Shown here: in pieces, positions 1 through 7,966 of the stretch
Numbering within the stretch: position 1 is the stretch's first letter
Layout of the letters: each line of letters starts with the position of its first letter
Assembly (NCBI RefSeq): GCF_030317115.1
Contig: NZ_JASZYF010000004.1
Span: 310,001-374,000, forward strand
Direction: 5' to 3'
Source of the DNA: Variovorax gracilis
GTDB taxonomy: Bacteria > Pseudomonadota > Gammaproteobacteria > Burkholderiales > Burkholderiaceae_C
Length of the DNA: 64,000 nt
Position numbers and translations under genes: made by a program
The notes under the pieces: model-generated
What the model was told of the DNA's origin: nothing
What the model saw: only the letters and a program-made list of their open reading frames with translations
Database searches by the model: none

Positions 1-41
1 CAGCCCGCCCGCGGCACAGAAGGAGCGGCGTGCGGCGTCCA

Positions 42-911
42 TCAGAAGTCGACCTTCTGGCCCGGCTCGGGCACCAGCACCCGCGTCGTGGAAGTGCCGA
101 GCGCCGATGTGAACTCGGCCGGCGTGCCGCGCAGCAGCGGGAATGTGCCGTAGTGCATCGGGATCGCGTAGCGCGGCTTGATCATGTCGCGCACGGCGGT
201 GGCGGCATCCTGCGGGCCCATGGTGAAGTGGCCGCCGATCGGGATCAGCACGAGGTCGGGCTTGTAGGTTTCGCCGATCAGCTTCATGTCACCGTACAGG
301 CCGGTATCGCCCATGTGCCAGATCTTGAAGCCGTTCTCCAGCTCGATGATGTAGCCCACCGGCTCGCCGCCGAAGTGCGTTTCTTCCTTGTCGGTGCCGG
401 GGTTCTTCCACACCAGTTCGGAAGAGTGTTCGGCATGGACAGCCGTGATCTTCACGCCGCCCGCCCCGAAGGGCGCGACGGTGCCGCTCTTGCCGAAGCG
501 CTGCACTTGCGCCGTCGGCAGGATGCCCAGGCTCACGATGGCAGGGCCCATGCCGCCGCCGTTGTAGACCGGCGCATTGTTCATCTTCGCGAGTGCTGGC
601 GCATCGTTGAAGTGGTCGTAGTGCGCGTGCGTCACCAGGATCAGATCGACCTTGCCCAGCGCATTGAGCTGCTTGAAGGCGGCCGGTGTCTTCGGGTTGG
701 TCGTGAGCCACGGGTCGATCACGATGACCTTGCCGCCCGGCGTGGTGATGCGCATGGTGGCCTGCCCGAGCCAGAGCACTTCGGCCTTGCCCGTGGCAAT
801 GGCCCCGGGTTGCGCCGGCTGCAGTGCCGGCGCTTGCACGGCGGTGACGGCGCACCCGGCGAGGGCAGCGGCGAGGGTGGCGGTGGAAAGCAGGAAACCA
901 ATTTTCTTCAT
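42..911 (-). CDS. Metallo-beta-lactamase-fold hydrolase, predicted lipoprotein
   Basis: Predicted 289-residue zinc-dependent hydrolase of the UlaG/UPF0173-like metallo-beta-lactamase fold. The N-terminus has a short basic stretch, a hydrophobic segment and a lipobox (LAGC, Cys20), so it is probably an envelope lipoprotein. The metal motif H95-A-H97-Y-D99-H100 is intact, and further His/Asp residues in the second half (HAEHSS, HMGDTG, PMHYG) fit the fold. The ATG at 911 is chosen because it begins the signal peptide; a reading frame continues upstream to 1136, but that part looks like shadow sequence of the neighbouring esterase. It is the last gene of a leftward set of five, 43 bases behind the esterase. 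The substrate is unknown. A lactonase or phosphoester-type role is possible, but nothing in the sequence decides it. Confidence 0.85.
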   Translation of the reverse strand: MKKIGFLLSTATLAAALAGCAVTAVQAPALQPAQPGAIATGKAEVLWLGQATMRITTPGGKVIVIDPWLTTNPKTPAAFKQLNALGKVDLILVTHAHYDHFNDAPALAKMNNAPVYNGGGMGPAIVSLGILPTAQVQRFGKSGTVAPFGAGGVKITAVHAEHSSELVWKNPGTDKEETHFGGEPVGYIIELENGFKIWHMGDTGLYGDMKLIGETYKPDLVLIPIGGHFTMGPQDAATAVRDMIKPRYAIPMHYGTFPLLRGTPAEFTSALGTSTTRVLVPEPGQKVDF

Positions 912-954
912 GCGCTTCTTTCTCTTGTTGTTGAAAAAATGAACTGGCGGAAGT

Positions 955-2616
955 TCACTGGCGGTCCAAGCCGTAGAACCTGATCTGGTAGTCGTGGAAC
1001 AGCGCGTTGCGGTTCTCGGCGCTCGTGCCGTGGTACGGCGAGCCGTTGGTCGAGCCCGTCGACTTCTCGCCGATCCACAGGTAGCTGCCGTTGCTCGCCC
1101 GATCGCTCTGGGGCCAGGTCGGCAGGCCGTCTCCATTGGGGTCGCCCGTCTTGACGAAATTGGCCCAGAACGATGACGCCTGGTCCGCGAGCTCGAAGTC
1201 GGAGGGGCTCCACGGGCGCTGGCCGGGCTCGTTGCGAAGGGAGTTGAGCACGTACCAGAGGTCCGACGAGTGCCAGGAGCCGTAGTACTCGCGGTCGCGC
1301 CCGGGCGTGGGATGGTCGAAGTAGAAGACGTAGACCTTGCTGCCGGGGTTCTGCGTCTTCAGGAGCGTGCCCGCGATCCGGTTCTGCTCCAGCGCCATGT
1401 CGGCCTGGGCCTTGAGATGCTGGCGGTAGGCATCGGTCTTCGTCGATGCCGGGTACAACTTCTCGAAGCGGTACTTCGTGTACAGCTCGTCACCCAGCAG
1501 CTTCTTCCAGTACGCCTGGAAATCGGCGACTTCCATCTGCTTTTCCGGCGCGCCATCCAGCGCCGTGCGCTCGTCGGCCACGGTGCCGACCATGACGTCC
1601 ACGCCGTTGAGTGCCCCGGGACGGAGCAGGTCGACCGAATCTTTCGTCAGGACGGCGCCGTCGATGACGGCGTACTTTCCGCTCGTCACGGCAAACATCT
1701 GCTCCGCCCGTGCATCGTCCTTGTAGAAGTCTTCCGCCGGAACGTTTCTCAAGTCATCGAGGGTCTTGCCCGGATAGAGCTTCTCGAACACCGGCGCGGC
1801 CGCGGCCGCCTTGTCGTCGAGCGTCACGAAGTTCGCCTTGTTCGGCTGCGCCATGACGGTGGGGCTGCTGTGCATGATGGCCCGCTGGAAAAGCCCCTTC
1901 GACAGGGGCGTCGACATCAGCGTGCGCACGTTGCGCGAGCCGGCCGACTGGCCGGCGATCGTCACCTTGCCGGGATCGCCGCCGAAGACGCGGATGTTCT
2001 TCTGGACCCATTTCAGCGACTCCACGCCGTCGAGGATGGCGAAGTTGCCCGCGCCGTAGTCCTTCGCGCCGGGCAGGGCCAGGAAGCCCATGATGTTCAG
2101 CCGGTAGGCCGGCATCACGACGATGATGCCCTTGGCCGCCAGCTTGGCGGCGTTGAACTCGACCTCTGAGATGTTGCCGTGCCGGTTCCCGCCGCCATGG
2201 AAGAACACCATCACCGGGAGCGATCCGCTGGCGGGCCTCTGCGGCGCCCAGACGTTCAGGTAGAGGCAGTCTTCGCTGTCCTTCGGATCCTTCGACGGAT
2301 CCCAGTAGAACTCGTTGAAATAGAAGGTGCCGGGCAGATTGGCGCTGGCGAGCTGATAGGCCCGGTTGGGCCACGCTCCGCCGTCCCGCACGCCCGGCCA
2401 CGGCACCACCGGCTGCGGCGCCTTCCAGCGACTGGGGCCCACGGGCGGCGCTGCGAAGGGCACGGCCTTGTAGAGCGTGACCCCCGCGACGTCGGTGGTC
2501 ACACCCCGGATCCTTCCGCCTTCCACCGACACGATCGTGTCGGCGGTCTGGGCCGACGCGCCCGAGGCGGCGAACCCCATGAGAAGCAGAACAAGGAACA
2601 TCGCTCTGGATTTCAT
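955..2616 (-). CDS. Secreted type B carboxylesterase
   Basis: A 553-residue alpha/beta hydrolase of the carboxylesterase type B family, which hydrolyses carboxylic esters. A cleavable signal peptide covers about residues 1-22 (ends ASAQ), so it is probably periplasmic. The family signature EDCLYLNVW is near 116-123, the oxyanion HGGG at 140-143, and the nucleophile Ser224 sits in GQSAG. The probable acid is Glu349 (ADER) and the base His449 (SWHSSD), so the triad is complete and the length is normal. The start has a GGAGAC ribosome site. It lies between an MmgE/PrpD gene and a metallo-hydrolase in one leftward set, which suggests it releases an acid from an ester before uptake by the Bug-type system; that role is inferred. 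Confidence 0.92.
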   Translation of the reverse strand: MKSRAMFLVLLLMGFAASGASAQTADTIVSVEGGRIRGVTTDVAGVTLYKAVPFAAPPVGPSRWKAPQPVVPWPGVRDGGAWPNRAYQLASANLPGTFYFNEFYWDPSKDPKDSEDCLYLNVWAPQRPASGSLPVMVFFHGGGNRHGNISEVEFNAAKLAAKGIIVVMPAYRLNIMGFLALPGAKDYGAGNFAILDGVESLKWVQKNIRVFGGDPGKVTIAGQSAGSRNVRTLMSTPLSKGLFQRAIMHSSPTVMAQPNKANFVTLDDKAAAAAPVFEKLYPGKTLDDLRNVPAEDFYKDDARAEQMFAVTSGKYAVIDGAVLTKDSVDLLRPGALNGVDVMVGTVADERTALDGAPEKQMEVADFQAYWKKLLGDELYTKYRFEKLYPASTKTDAYRQHLKAQADMALEQNRIAGTLLKTQNPGSKVYVFYFDHPTPGRDREYYGSWHSSDLWYVLNSLRNEPGQRPWSPSDFELADQASSFWANFVKTGDPNGDGLPTWPQSDRASNGSYLWIGEKSTGSTNGSPYHGTSAENRNALFHDYQIRFYGLDRQ

Positions 2617-2683
2617 CGACTTGTCTCCGGAATGAAGTGATGCCGCCGCGAATCGCCGAGCGGGCCCGGTCTGCGCGAGCCGC

Positions 2684-4054
2684 TCAGGGGCGCGCGAGGC
2701 TGGTCAACGCGCGAACGTCCGAAGCCTTGCCGAGTGACCAGCACGCAGCCAGCAGGTCGGAGGTCCGTTGCGCGCCGAGGATGCCGTCGGACAAGCCGTG
2801 GAACTTGCGCTCCAGGTCGGCGTCGCTCATGGGCCGCTGCAGCGAGCCGATCGCGTGTTCGATGAACACGTGCTCGCGGCGGCCGTCGATGAGCACCGCG
2901 GTCACGTCGGCGCTGGCTTCGTCGATGCTGTCGTCCACGGTCGCCACGACCTTTCGGCGCAGCGCGACGACGTCCGGGCGGTTCACGATGTCGTCGGCGA
3001 ATTCCTCTTCGGCCGCGCGGCCGAACACCAGGCCGGCCGCACAGCCGTGGTACACGCTGAACTTGCCTTGCAGGCCGTCGGCGGGTTCCTTCTTGCCGGT
3101 GAGTTCGAGAACCAGCGAGTGCACCTTGAGTTCGATGCGCTCGACCTGTTCCGGCTTGACGCCGCGCTCGCGCAGTTGCACGCAGGCGTCGATGCTCGGA
3201 TGAATCACGATGCCGCAGGCAAAGGGCTTGTAGCTGTTGAAGGAGATCTCGAAGCGCTCGCCCAGCTCGTCGGTGACTTCGTTCCACGCGTACTTGGTGG
3301 ACACCACCTGTGCCCAGCCGCGTGGCGCCTCGATCGCCTTCGGGCTCGCGGTGTAGCCGTGCTTCGCCATCAGCGCGGCCATCAGGCCTGCACGTGCCGC
3401 GCCGCCGGGATGGAAGGGCTTGGTCATGGTGCCGAACTGCTCGCGCAATCCGACCGGCTGCGATGCGGCGATGCCGAGCGCCATGGCGGTGCGGTCCGCA
3501 TCCAGGCCCAGCAGGCGCGCGCAGGCCGCGGCTGCGCCGAGCATGCCGGTGGTGCCCGTGATGTGCCAGCCGCGGTCGTAGTGGTCGGGATAGACCGTGT
3601 TGCCCAGGCGGCAGGCCACGTCGATGCCGAGCACCAGCGCGTCGAGCACCGCACGTCCGCTCGCACCGGTGTGCTCGGCGAGCGCGAGCACGGCCGAAGC
3701 CACCGGGCCGGCCGGATGGATGATCGTCTTCAGGTGCGTGTCGTCGAAGTCGAAGGTGTGCGAGCTGATGCCGTTGAGCATTGCCGCGTTCGCGATGTCG
3801 ACCTTCTCGGCGCGGCCGAGCACGGCAGCCTGCGGCGCGGGCTGCAACTCCTGAACGGCGGCCAGCGCGGCTTCCACGGCTTCGTGGCGTGCCGCACCGA
3901 CGGCGCAGCCCAGCCAGTTGAGGAAGGTGCGATGGGCTTCGTGGTCCACCGCGTCGCTCCAGCCGCGCGAGGCGTGGCCGGCCACGTACTCGGCCAGGAT
4001 GCGGGTGATGGGAGGGGCGTTGTGGTCTGCTGCGACCTGGGTATTGCGTGCCAT
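2684..4054 (-). CDS. MmgE/PrpD family protein
   Basis: A 456-residue member of the MmgE/PrpD family, which includes 2-methylcitrate dehydratase, cis-aconitate decarboxylase and iminodisuccinate epimerase. The length and overall layout fit the family: an all-helical N-terminal part with the segment HTFDFDDTHLKTIIHPAGP near 98-116, then a C-terminal lid domain. No signal peptide, so it is cytoplasmic. It follows the Bug-protein gene by 48 bases in the leftward set led by a GntR regulator. No methylcitrate synthase or PrpB is present nearby, so ordinary propionate metabolism is unlikely. A dehydratase or isomerase acting on the imported di- or tricarboxylic acid is the best guess. Confidence 0.9.
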   Translation of the reverse strand: MARNTQVAADHNAPPITRILAEYVAGHASRGWSDAVDHEAHRTFLNWLGCAVGAARHEAVEAALAAVQELQPAPQAAVLGRAEKVDIANAAMLNGISSHTFDFDDTHLKTIIHPAGPVASAVLALAEHTGASGRAVLDALVLGIDVACRLGNTVYPDHYDRGWHITGTTGMLGAAAACARLLGLDADRTAMALGIAASQPVGLREQFGTMTKPFHPGGAARAGLMAALMAKHGYTASPKAIEAPRGWAQVVSTKYAWNEVTDELGERFEISFNSYKPFACGIVIHPSIDACVQLRERGVKPEQVERIELKVHSLVLELTGKKEPADGLQGKFSVYHGCAAGLVFGRAAEEEFADDIVNRPDVVALRRKVVATVDDSIDEASADVTAVLIDGRREHVFIEHAIGSLQRPMSDADLERKFHGLSDGILGAQRTSDLLAACWSLGKASDVRALTSLARP

Positions 4055-4102
4055 GTGAAAGCTCTAGCTGGAAGGTTGAAAGGAAAAAGAAGGCGCGGCG
4101 GG

Positions 4103-5074
4103 CTAGCTGTCGAGTTCGATCTTGCGGTCGCGTGCGAGCTTGGTCCATCGCGCGATGTCGGCGCGGATGTAGTCGGAAAACTGCTGGGGGCTCATCGGCA
4201 TGGGCTCGACGGCCTCGACCGACAGCTTCTCGCGCAGGTCCGGCGCCTTGAGCACCGTGTTCAGCGATTCGTTGAGCTGGCGCACGACGTCGGCGGGCAT
4301 GTTGGCCGGGCCGACCACGCCGTACCACTGCATGGCGTCGAAGCCCTTGAGACCCAGCTCTTCGAGCGTCGGCACGTCCGGCGCCGCGGGATGCCGCGTG
4401 AGGCCCGTGACGGCCAGCGCACGCACGCGCCCCGACTTGAGGTGCGGCATCGCTGCGGCAAGGCCCGGGAACATCACCTGCGTCTGCCCGCCCACGAGAT
4501 CGGTGAACGCGGGCGCGATGCCGCGATAGGGCACATGCACCATGAACACCCCGACCTGCTGCTTGAACAGTTCCATCGTCAGGTGCGTGAGCGAGCCCGC
4601 GCCCGAAGAGCCGTAGCTGACCTTGCTCGGATTGGCCTTCACGTAGGCGACGAATTGCTTGAAGTCCTTGGCCGGCACATCGGCGTTGACCACCAGCACA
4701 TTGGGCGTGCCGCCGATCATGCCGATGGCCGTGAAGTCCTTGACCGCGTCATAGGGCAGGCGCCGCGTGGCCGGGGCGGTGCCGTGGGTGGCGACGTAGC
4801 CTTGCATCAGCGTGTAGCCATCCGCAGGAGCGCGCGCGGTGTTCTGCGACGCGATCACGCCGCCGCCGCCGGCCTGGTTGTCCACGACGAAGGTCTGGTT
4901 CAGCACCTTGCCCCAGCGCTCGGTCACGGTGCGGCCAATCATGTCGCTGCCACCGCCGGCGGATACCGGCACGATGTAGCGGATGGGCTTGTTCGGGTAG
5001 CCCTGGGCGTGGGCCAGTCCGTGCAGCCCGGCGAGCGTCGGGGGCAGCGCGAGGACGAAGGCGCGTCGTTTCAT
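4103..5074 (-). CDS. Bug/TctC family tripartite tricarboxylate transporter binding protein
   Basis: A 323-residue periplasmic solute-binding protein of the Bug/TctC family. Signal peptide about residues 1-23 (ends AHAQ), then the family start GYPNKPIRYIVP and the ligand-loop pattern SAGGGSDMIGR. These proteins usually bind carboxylates and deliver them to a TctAB permease, although Bordetella and its relatives encode many orphan members. No TctAB lies in this operon; the only TctBA pair in the window is at 32786-34802. It sits 39 bases behind the GntR gene, and the ligand is probably the substrate of the MmgE/PrpD and CoA-transferase enzymes (inferred). Confidence 0.95.
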   Translation of the reverse strand: MKRRAFVLALPPTLAGLHGLAHAQGYPNKPIRYIVPVSAGGGSDMIGRTVTERWGKVLNQTFVVDNQAGGGGVIASQNTARAPADGYTLMQGYVATHGTAPATRRLPYDAVKDFTAIGMIGGTPNVLVVNADVPAKDFKQFVAYVKANPSKVSYGSSGAGSLTHLTMELFKQQVGVFMVHVPYRGIAPAFTDLVGGQTQVMFPGLAAAMPHLKSGRVRALAVTGLTRHPAAPDVPTLEELGLKGFDAMQWYGVVGPANMPADVVRQLNESLNTVLKAPDLREKLSVEAVEPMPMSPQQFSDYIRADIARWTKLARDRKIELDS

Positions 5075-5113
5075 GGTCTTGTCTCCTGGTTGTCTTGAAG
5101 GTGGGGCCGGTGG

Positions 5114-5830
5114 TCAGCCCGTCAGGCCCGAAAGCCGGATGTAGGCATCGCCGACATGGCGTGCCATGAGCCTTTCGCAGCGGGCGACATCGCCGTCGCG
5201 AAGCGCGCGGGCGATCGCCACGTGCTCGGCGATCGAGGCGCGCATGCCCATGTCCTGCGAAAGATTCTTCAGTCGCGAGAGGTGCAGCTTCTGCACTACT
5301 CCGCGGTAGGTGTCCGCCAGCGCGTGGTTGCCGGCGGCTTCGACGATGGCCCAGTGGAAGTTCAGGTTCTCGCGGTAGTAGCGCTGCACGTCGTGCGCGG
5401 CGAAGGCGGCGTTCATGTCGGCGATGGAGGCATCGAGCGCATCGGCCAGCGCGATGCGTGCCTCGTCGCCCAACCGTGCCGCGCGGCGGCCGGCAAAGCC
5501 GTCGAGCAGCCCGCGCATTTCGTAGAGGTCCCGCAGCTCTTCGGCATCCGGCTCGCGCACGAACACGCCGGCGTGCTTGCGGGCCACGACCAGGCCCGTG
5601 CTCTCCAGTTCTCGCAGCGCTTCGCGCACCGGCACCCGTGAGACCCCCAGGCGCGCGGCGATGTCCGGCTCGTTGATGCGCTGGCCCGTCGGCAGGTCGC
5701 CGCGCAGGATCATGGCCAGCATGTCGTCGCGGACCAGCTTGGCGAGGGGAATGTCGCGCACGGTCGAGAGCTGATCGGAGGGGAGGTCGGAGAGCCAGGG
5801 CAGCATGTGGAAGTCCGTTGTGGTCGGCAT
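5114..5830 (-). CDS. GntR family regulator, FadR/FCD type
   Basis: A 238-residue transcription factor: winged helix-turn-helix at about residues 25-90 (motif RLGVSRVPVREAL), then an all-helical FCD ligand-binding domain with conserved His and Asp/Asn positions typical of metal-dependent acid sensors. It is the first gene of the leftward set and divergent from the CoA-transferase gene. A perfect palindrome, TCGTATACGA at 5832-5841, touches its start codon, so autoregulation is likely. An in-frame ATG at 5806 (residue 9) is an alternative start that would leave the palindrome 26-35 bases upstream; neither start has a strong ribosome site. Confidence 0.93.
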   Translation of the reverse strand: MPTTTDFHMLPWLSDLPSDQLSTVRDIPLAKLVRDDMLAMILRGDLPTGQRINEPDIAARLGVSRVPVREALRELESTGLVVARKHAGVFVREPDAEELRDLYEMRGLLDGFAGRRAARLGDEARIALADALDASIADMNAAFAAHDVQRYYRENLNFHWAIVEAAGNHALADTYRGVVQKLHLSRLKNLSQDMGMRASIAEHVAIARALRDGDVARCERLMARHVGDAYIRLSGLTG

Positions 5831-5831
5831 A

Positions 5832-5841
5832 TCGTATACGA
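5832..5841. promoter_or_regulatory. Probable GntR operator, perfect palindrome
   Basis: TCGTATACGA is a perfect 10-bp palindrome directly upstream of the GntR start codon. FadR-type GntR regulators commonly bind short palindromes with a GT-N-AC core, and this fits (seen: palindrome; known: family preference; inferred: this regulator binds here). Confidence 0.6.
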
Positions 5842-5871
5842 CAGGCTCACAAAATGTCCACGCTTTTCATA

Positions 5872-5887
5872 AAAGTGTTGACACTTT
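5872..5887. promoter_or_regulatory. Inverted repeat over the -35 element of the CoA-transferase promoter
   Basis: AAAGTGT and ACACTTT form a perfect 7-bp inverted repeat with a 2-base spacer. The repeat contains TTGACA, the likely -35 box of the rightward promoter, so a bound protein would block RNA polymerase. It differs in sequence from the palindrome at 5832-5841 and may serve the second GntR regulator encoded at 9976. Confidence 0.55.
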
Positions 5888-5906
5888 GTTGATGGGTGCA
5901 AACAAT
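5878..5906 (+). promoter_or_regulatory. Probable sigma70 promoter for the rightward catabolic operon
   Basis: A consensus TTGACA at 5878-5883 is followed 17 bases later by AACAAT at 5901-5906 (4 of 6 matches to TATAAT). Transcription would start near 5913, about 29 bases before the CoA-transferase ATG at 5942. Confidence 0.55.
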
Positions 5907-5941
5907 CTAGCCCATCCAAAGGCCCTCCGAGTTCATCCCGA

Positions 5942-7132
5942 ATGCCCCATCTGCCTGCCTCATCCGCCCTGCAACGCTTCCGCGTGGTCGACCTGACCCA
6001 GGTCCGTGCCGGCCCGACCGCTTGCCGCCAACTCGCTGACTGGGGTGCCGACGTCATCCAGGTTCAAATGCCCGAACACATGCGCGGCGACGACACCCTG
6101 GGCGGACAGGACGGCTCCGACTACCAGTACACGCATCGCAACAAGCGCTCGATCACGCTCAACCTCAAGGAAGACGAAGGCATTGCCACCTTGAAGCGCC
6201 TGATCGCCGGCGCCGACGTGGTGGTCGAGAACTTCCGGCCGGACGTGAAGTTCCGCCTGGGAATCGACTACGAGACCTTGGCAGCGGACAACCCGCGGCT
6301 GGTCTACGCCAGCATCTCCGGCTTCGGCCAGTCCGGTCCGCTCGCCACGCGCCCCGGCTTCGATCAGATCGCGCAGGGCATGGGCGGCCTGATGTCCGTC
6401 ACCGGCCTGCCGGGCGACGGCCCGGTGCGCGTCGGCATTCCGATCGCCGACCTGTGCGCCGGCATCTTCGCGGCGCAAGGCATCCTCGTCGCCCTCCTGG
6501 AGCGTGAAGCGTCCGGCAAGGGCCAGTGGCTGCACACGTCGTTGCTGGAGTCGATGGTCTACATGATGGATTTCCAGACCTCCCGCTACCTGATCGACGG
6601 CGAAGTCGGGCACCAGGCGGGAAACTTCCACCCGACCAGCATCCCGACCGGTGTCTACAAGGCCCGCGACGGCTACCTGAACATCGCGGTATTCGGCTCC
6701 AAGATCTGGGAGCGCTTCTGCAACATCCTCGGCGCGCCAGAATGGATCACGGACGAGCGCTACCACGACAAGCCCTCGCGCTCGGTCAACCGCGATGCGC
6801 TCAACGCCGAGATCAACCGGCGTCTCGCCGAGCACGACCGCAGTCACTGGATCGAGCAGTTCAACGCCGGCGGCGTGGCCTGCGGCCTCATCAGCGACAT
6901 GCGCGAAGTCTTCGCGGAGCCGCAGATCGAGCACCTCGGCATGGTCAAGGACGTCGTGTCGGCCCGCCTGGGCCCGCAACGGCTGGTCGGCCAGCCGATG
7001 CAACTGGAGCGCACGCCCAGCACCATTGCCCGCGCGGCCCCGCGCCGTGGCGAACACACGGAGGAAGTCCTGCTCGAACTGGGCATCGGCGCGGACGACC
7101 TCGACCGCATGAAAGCGACCGGAGTTTTTTGA
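5942..7132 (+). CDS. CaiB/BaiF family (class III) CoA-transferase
   Basis: A 396-residue cytoplasmic enzyme of the family III CoA-transferases, which move CoA between carboxylic acids. Family features are the N-terminal VVDLTQVRAGP (the CaiB DLT/RAGP-type start), HRNKRSITLNLK near 65-76, VVENFRP near 94-100 and the presumed catalytic Asp170 in IADLCAG. Length is normal. It is the first gene of the rightward operon, 1 base ahead of the crotonase-like gene. It most likely activates the imported acid, using succinyl-CoA, acetyl-CoA or a product thioester as donor; the donor and acceptor cannot be read from the sequence. Confidence 0.95.
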   Translation: MPHLPASSALQRFRVVDLTQVRAGPTACRQLADWGADVIQVQMPEHMRGDDTLGGQDGSDYQYTHRNKRSITLNLKEDEGIATLKRLIAGADVVVENFRPDVKFRLGIDYETLAADNPRLVYASISGFGQSGPLATRPGFDQIAQGMGGLMSVTGLPGDGPVRVGIPIADLCAGIFAAQGILVALLEREASGKGQWLHTSLLESMVYMMDFQTSRYLIDGEVGHQAGNFHPTSIPTGVYKARDGYLNIAVFGSKIWERFCNILGAPEWITDERYHDKPSRSVNRDALNAEINRRLAEHDRSHWIEQFNAGGVACGLISDMREVFAEPQIEHLGMVKDVVSARLGPQRLVGQPMQLERTPSTIARAAPRRGEHTEEVLLELGIGADDLDRMKATGVF

Positions 7133-7133
7133 C

Positions 7134-7943
7134 ATGTCGAATCCCACCTACGAATCCACCACGGAGCGGGTCCAGACCTGGCTCGACGGCAGCACGCTGC
7201 ACATCCGTTTCAACAATCCGGCAAGGCACAACGCGCTGTCGGTCGACATGTGGGAAGCGGTGCCGCCGCTGCTGCACGTCGCGCAGGGCGACGACCGGGT
7301 GCGCCTCGTCGTGTTCTCGGGCGCCGGCGAGAAGGCTTTCGTCTCGGGCGCCGATATCTCGCAGTTCGAGGACATGCGCGCCGCGCGCGAGGCCGTGACC
7401 CGCTACGAGGCAATGGCCGAGGAAGCGCTGATGAGCATTCACGACTTCCCCAAGCCGACGCTCGCCTGCATTCGCGGCTACTGCATCGGCGGAGGCGTGA
7501 ACGTGGCGATCAGTTGCGACATCCGCATTGCATCCGACGACTCGGTGTTCTCGATTCCGGCCGCTCGCTTGGGGCTGGGCTACCGCTATTCCGCGATGAA
7601 GAACCTGGTCGACCTGATCGGGCCCGGCGCAGCCAAGGACCTCTTCTTCACCGCCCGCCGCATCGACGCCGCGGAGGCGAAGGCGCTGGGCCTCGTCACG
7701 CGCGTCTCCACGGTGGCGGGGCTCGACGCGCTGCTGGCCGAGTACACGAACGCGCTGGCAGACAACGCCCCACTGACCGTGGCGGCGGGCAAGGCCATCA
7801 CCCGCGAAATCCTCAAGCCCTCGCCGGAGCTGGACCAGGCCCTGTGCGCGTCCCTGATCCGCGGCTGCTTCGAGAGCGCCGACTACACCGAAGGCCGGAC
7901 CGCCTTCATGCAGAAGCGCAAGCCGGTCTTCACGGGCCGATAG
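7134..7943 (+). CDS. Crotonase superfamily protein, enoyl-CoA hydratase-like, lacking the two usual glutamates
   Basis: A 269-residue protein with the crotonase fold: CoA-binding and oxyanion segments SGADISQF (71-78) and CIRGYCIGGGVNVAISCD (112-129). In classical hydratases a Glu follows the GGGC segment and a second Glu lies in the FGQPE segment. Here these sites read GGGVNV (Asn123) and FSIPAARLGLG (Ala), so both catalytic glutamates appear absent. A simple hydratase reaction is therefore doubtful; isomerase, decarboxylase, thioesterase or ring-cleavage chemistry is possible. It starts 1 base after the CoA-transferase stop and is clearly co-transcribed, so its substrate is probably the CoA ester made by that enzyme. 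Confidence 0.92.
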   Translation: MSNPTYESTTERVQTWLDGSTLHIRFNNPARHNALSVDMWEAVPPLLHVAQGDDRVRLVVFSGAGEKAFVSGADISQFEDMRAAREAVTRYEAMAEEALMSIHDFPKPTLACIRGYCIGGGVNVAISCDIRIASDDSVFSIPAARLGLGYRYSAMKNLVDLIGPGAAKDLFFTARRIDAAEAKALGLVTRVSTVAGLDALLAEYTNALADNAPLTVAAGKAITREILKPSPELDQALCASLIRGCFESADYTEGRTAFMQKRKPVFTGR

Positions 7944-7966
7944 CGATGGAACAACGAGGAGATCGA

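Noticed and set aside
2768-5098. A 776-codon plus-strand frame
   Set aside because: Lies antisense over the MmgE/PrpD and Bug genes, which have full family motifs; composition is that of a GC mirror frame.
7250-7966. Long N-terminal extension of the MDR protein from 7250
   Set aside because: It overlaps the crotonase gene in another frame and has no family similarity; the ribosome site before 7967 fixes the start.
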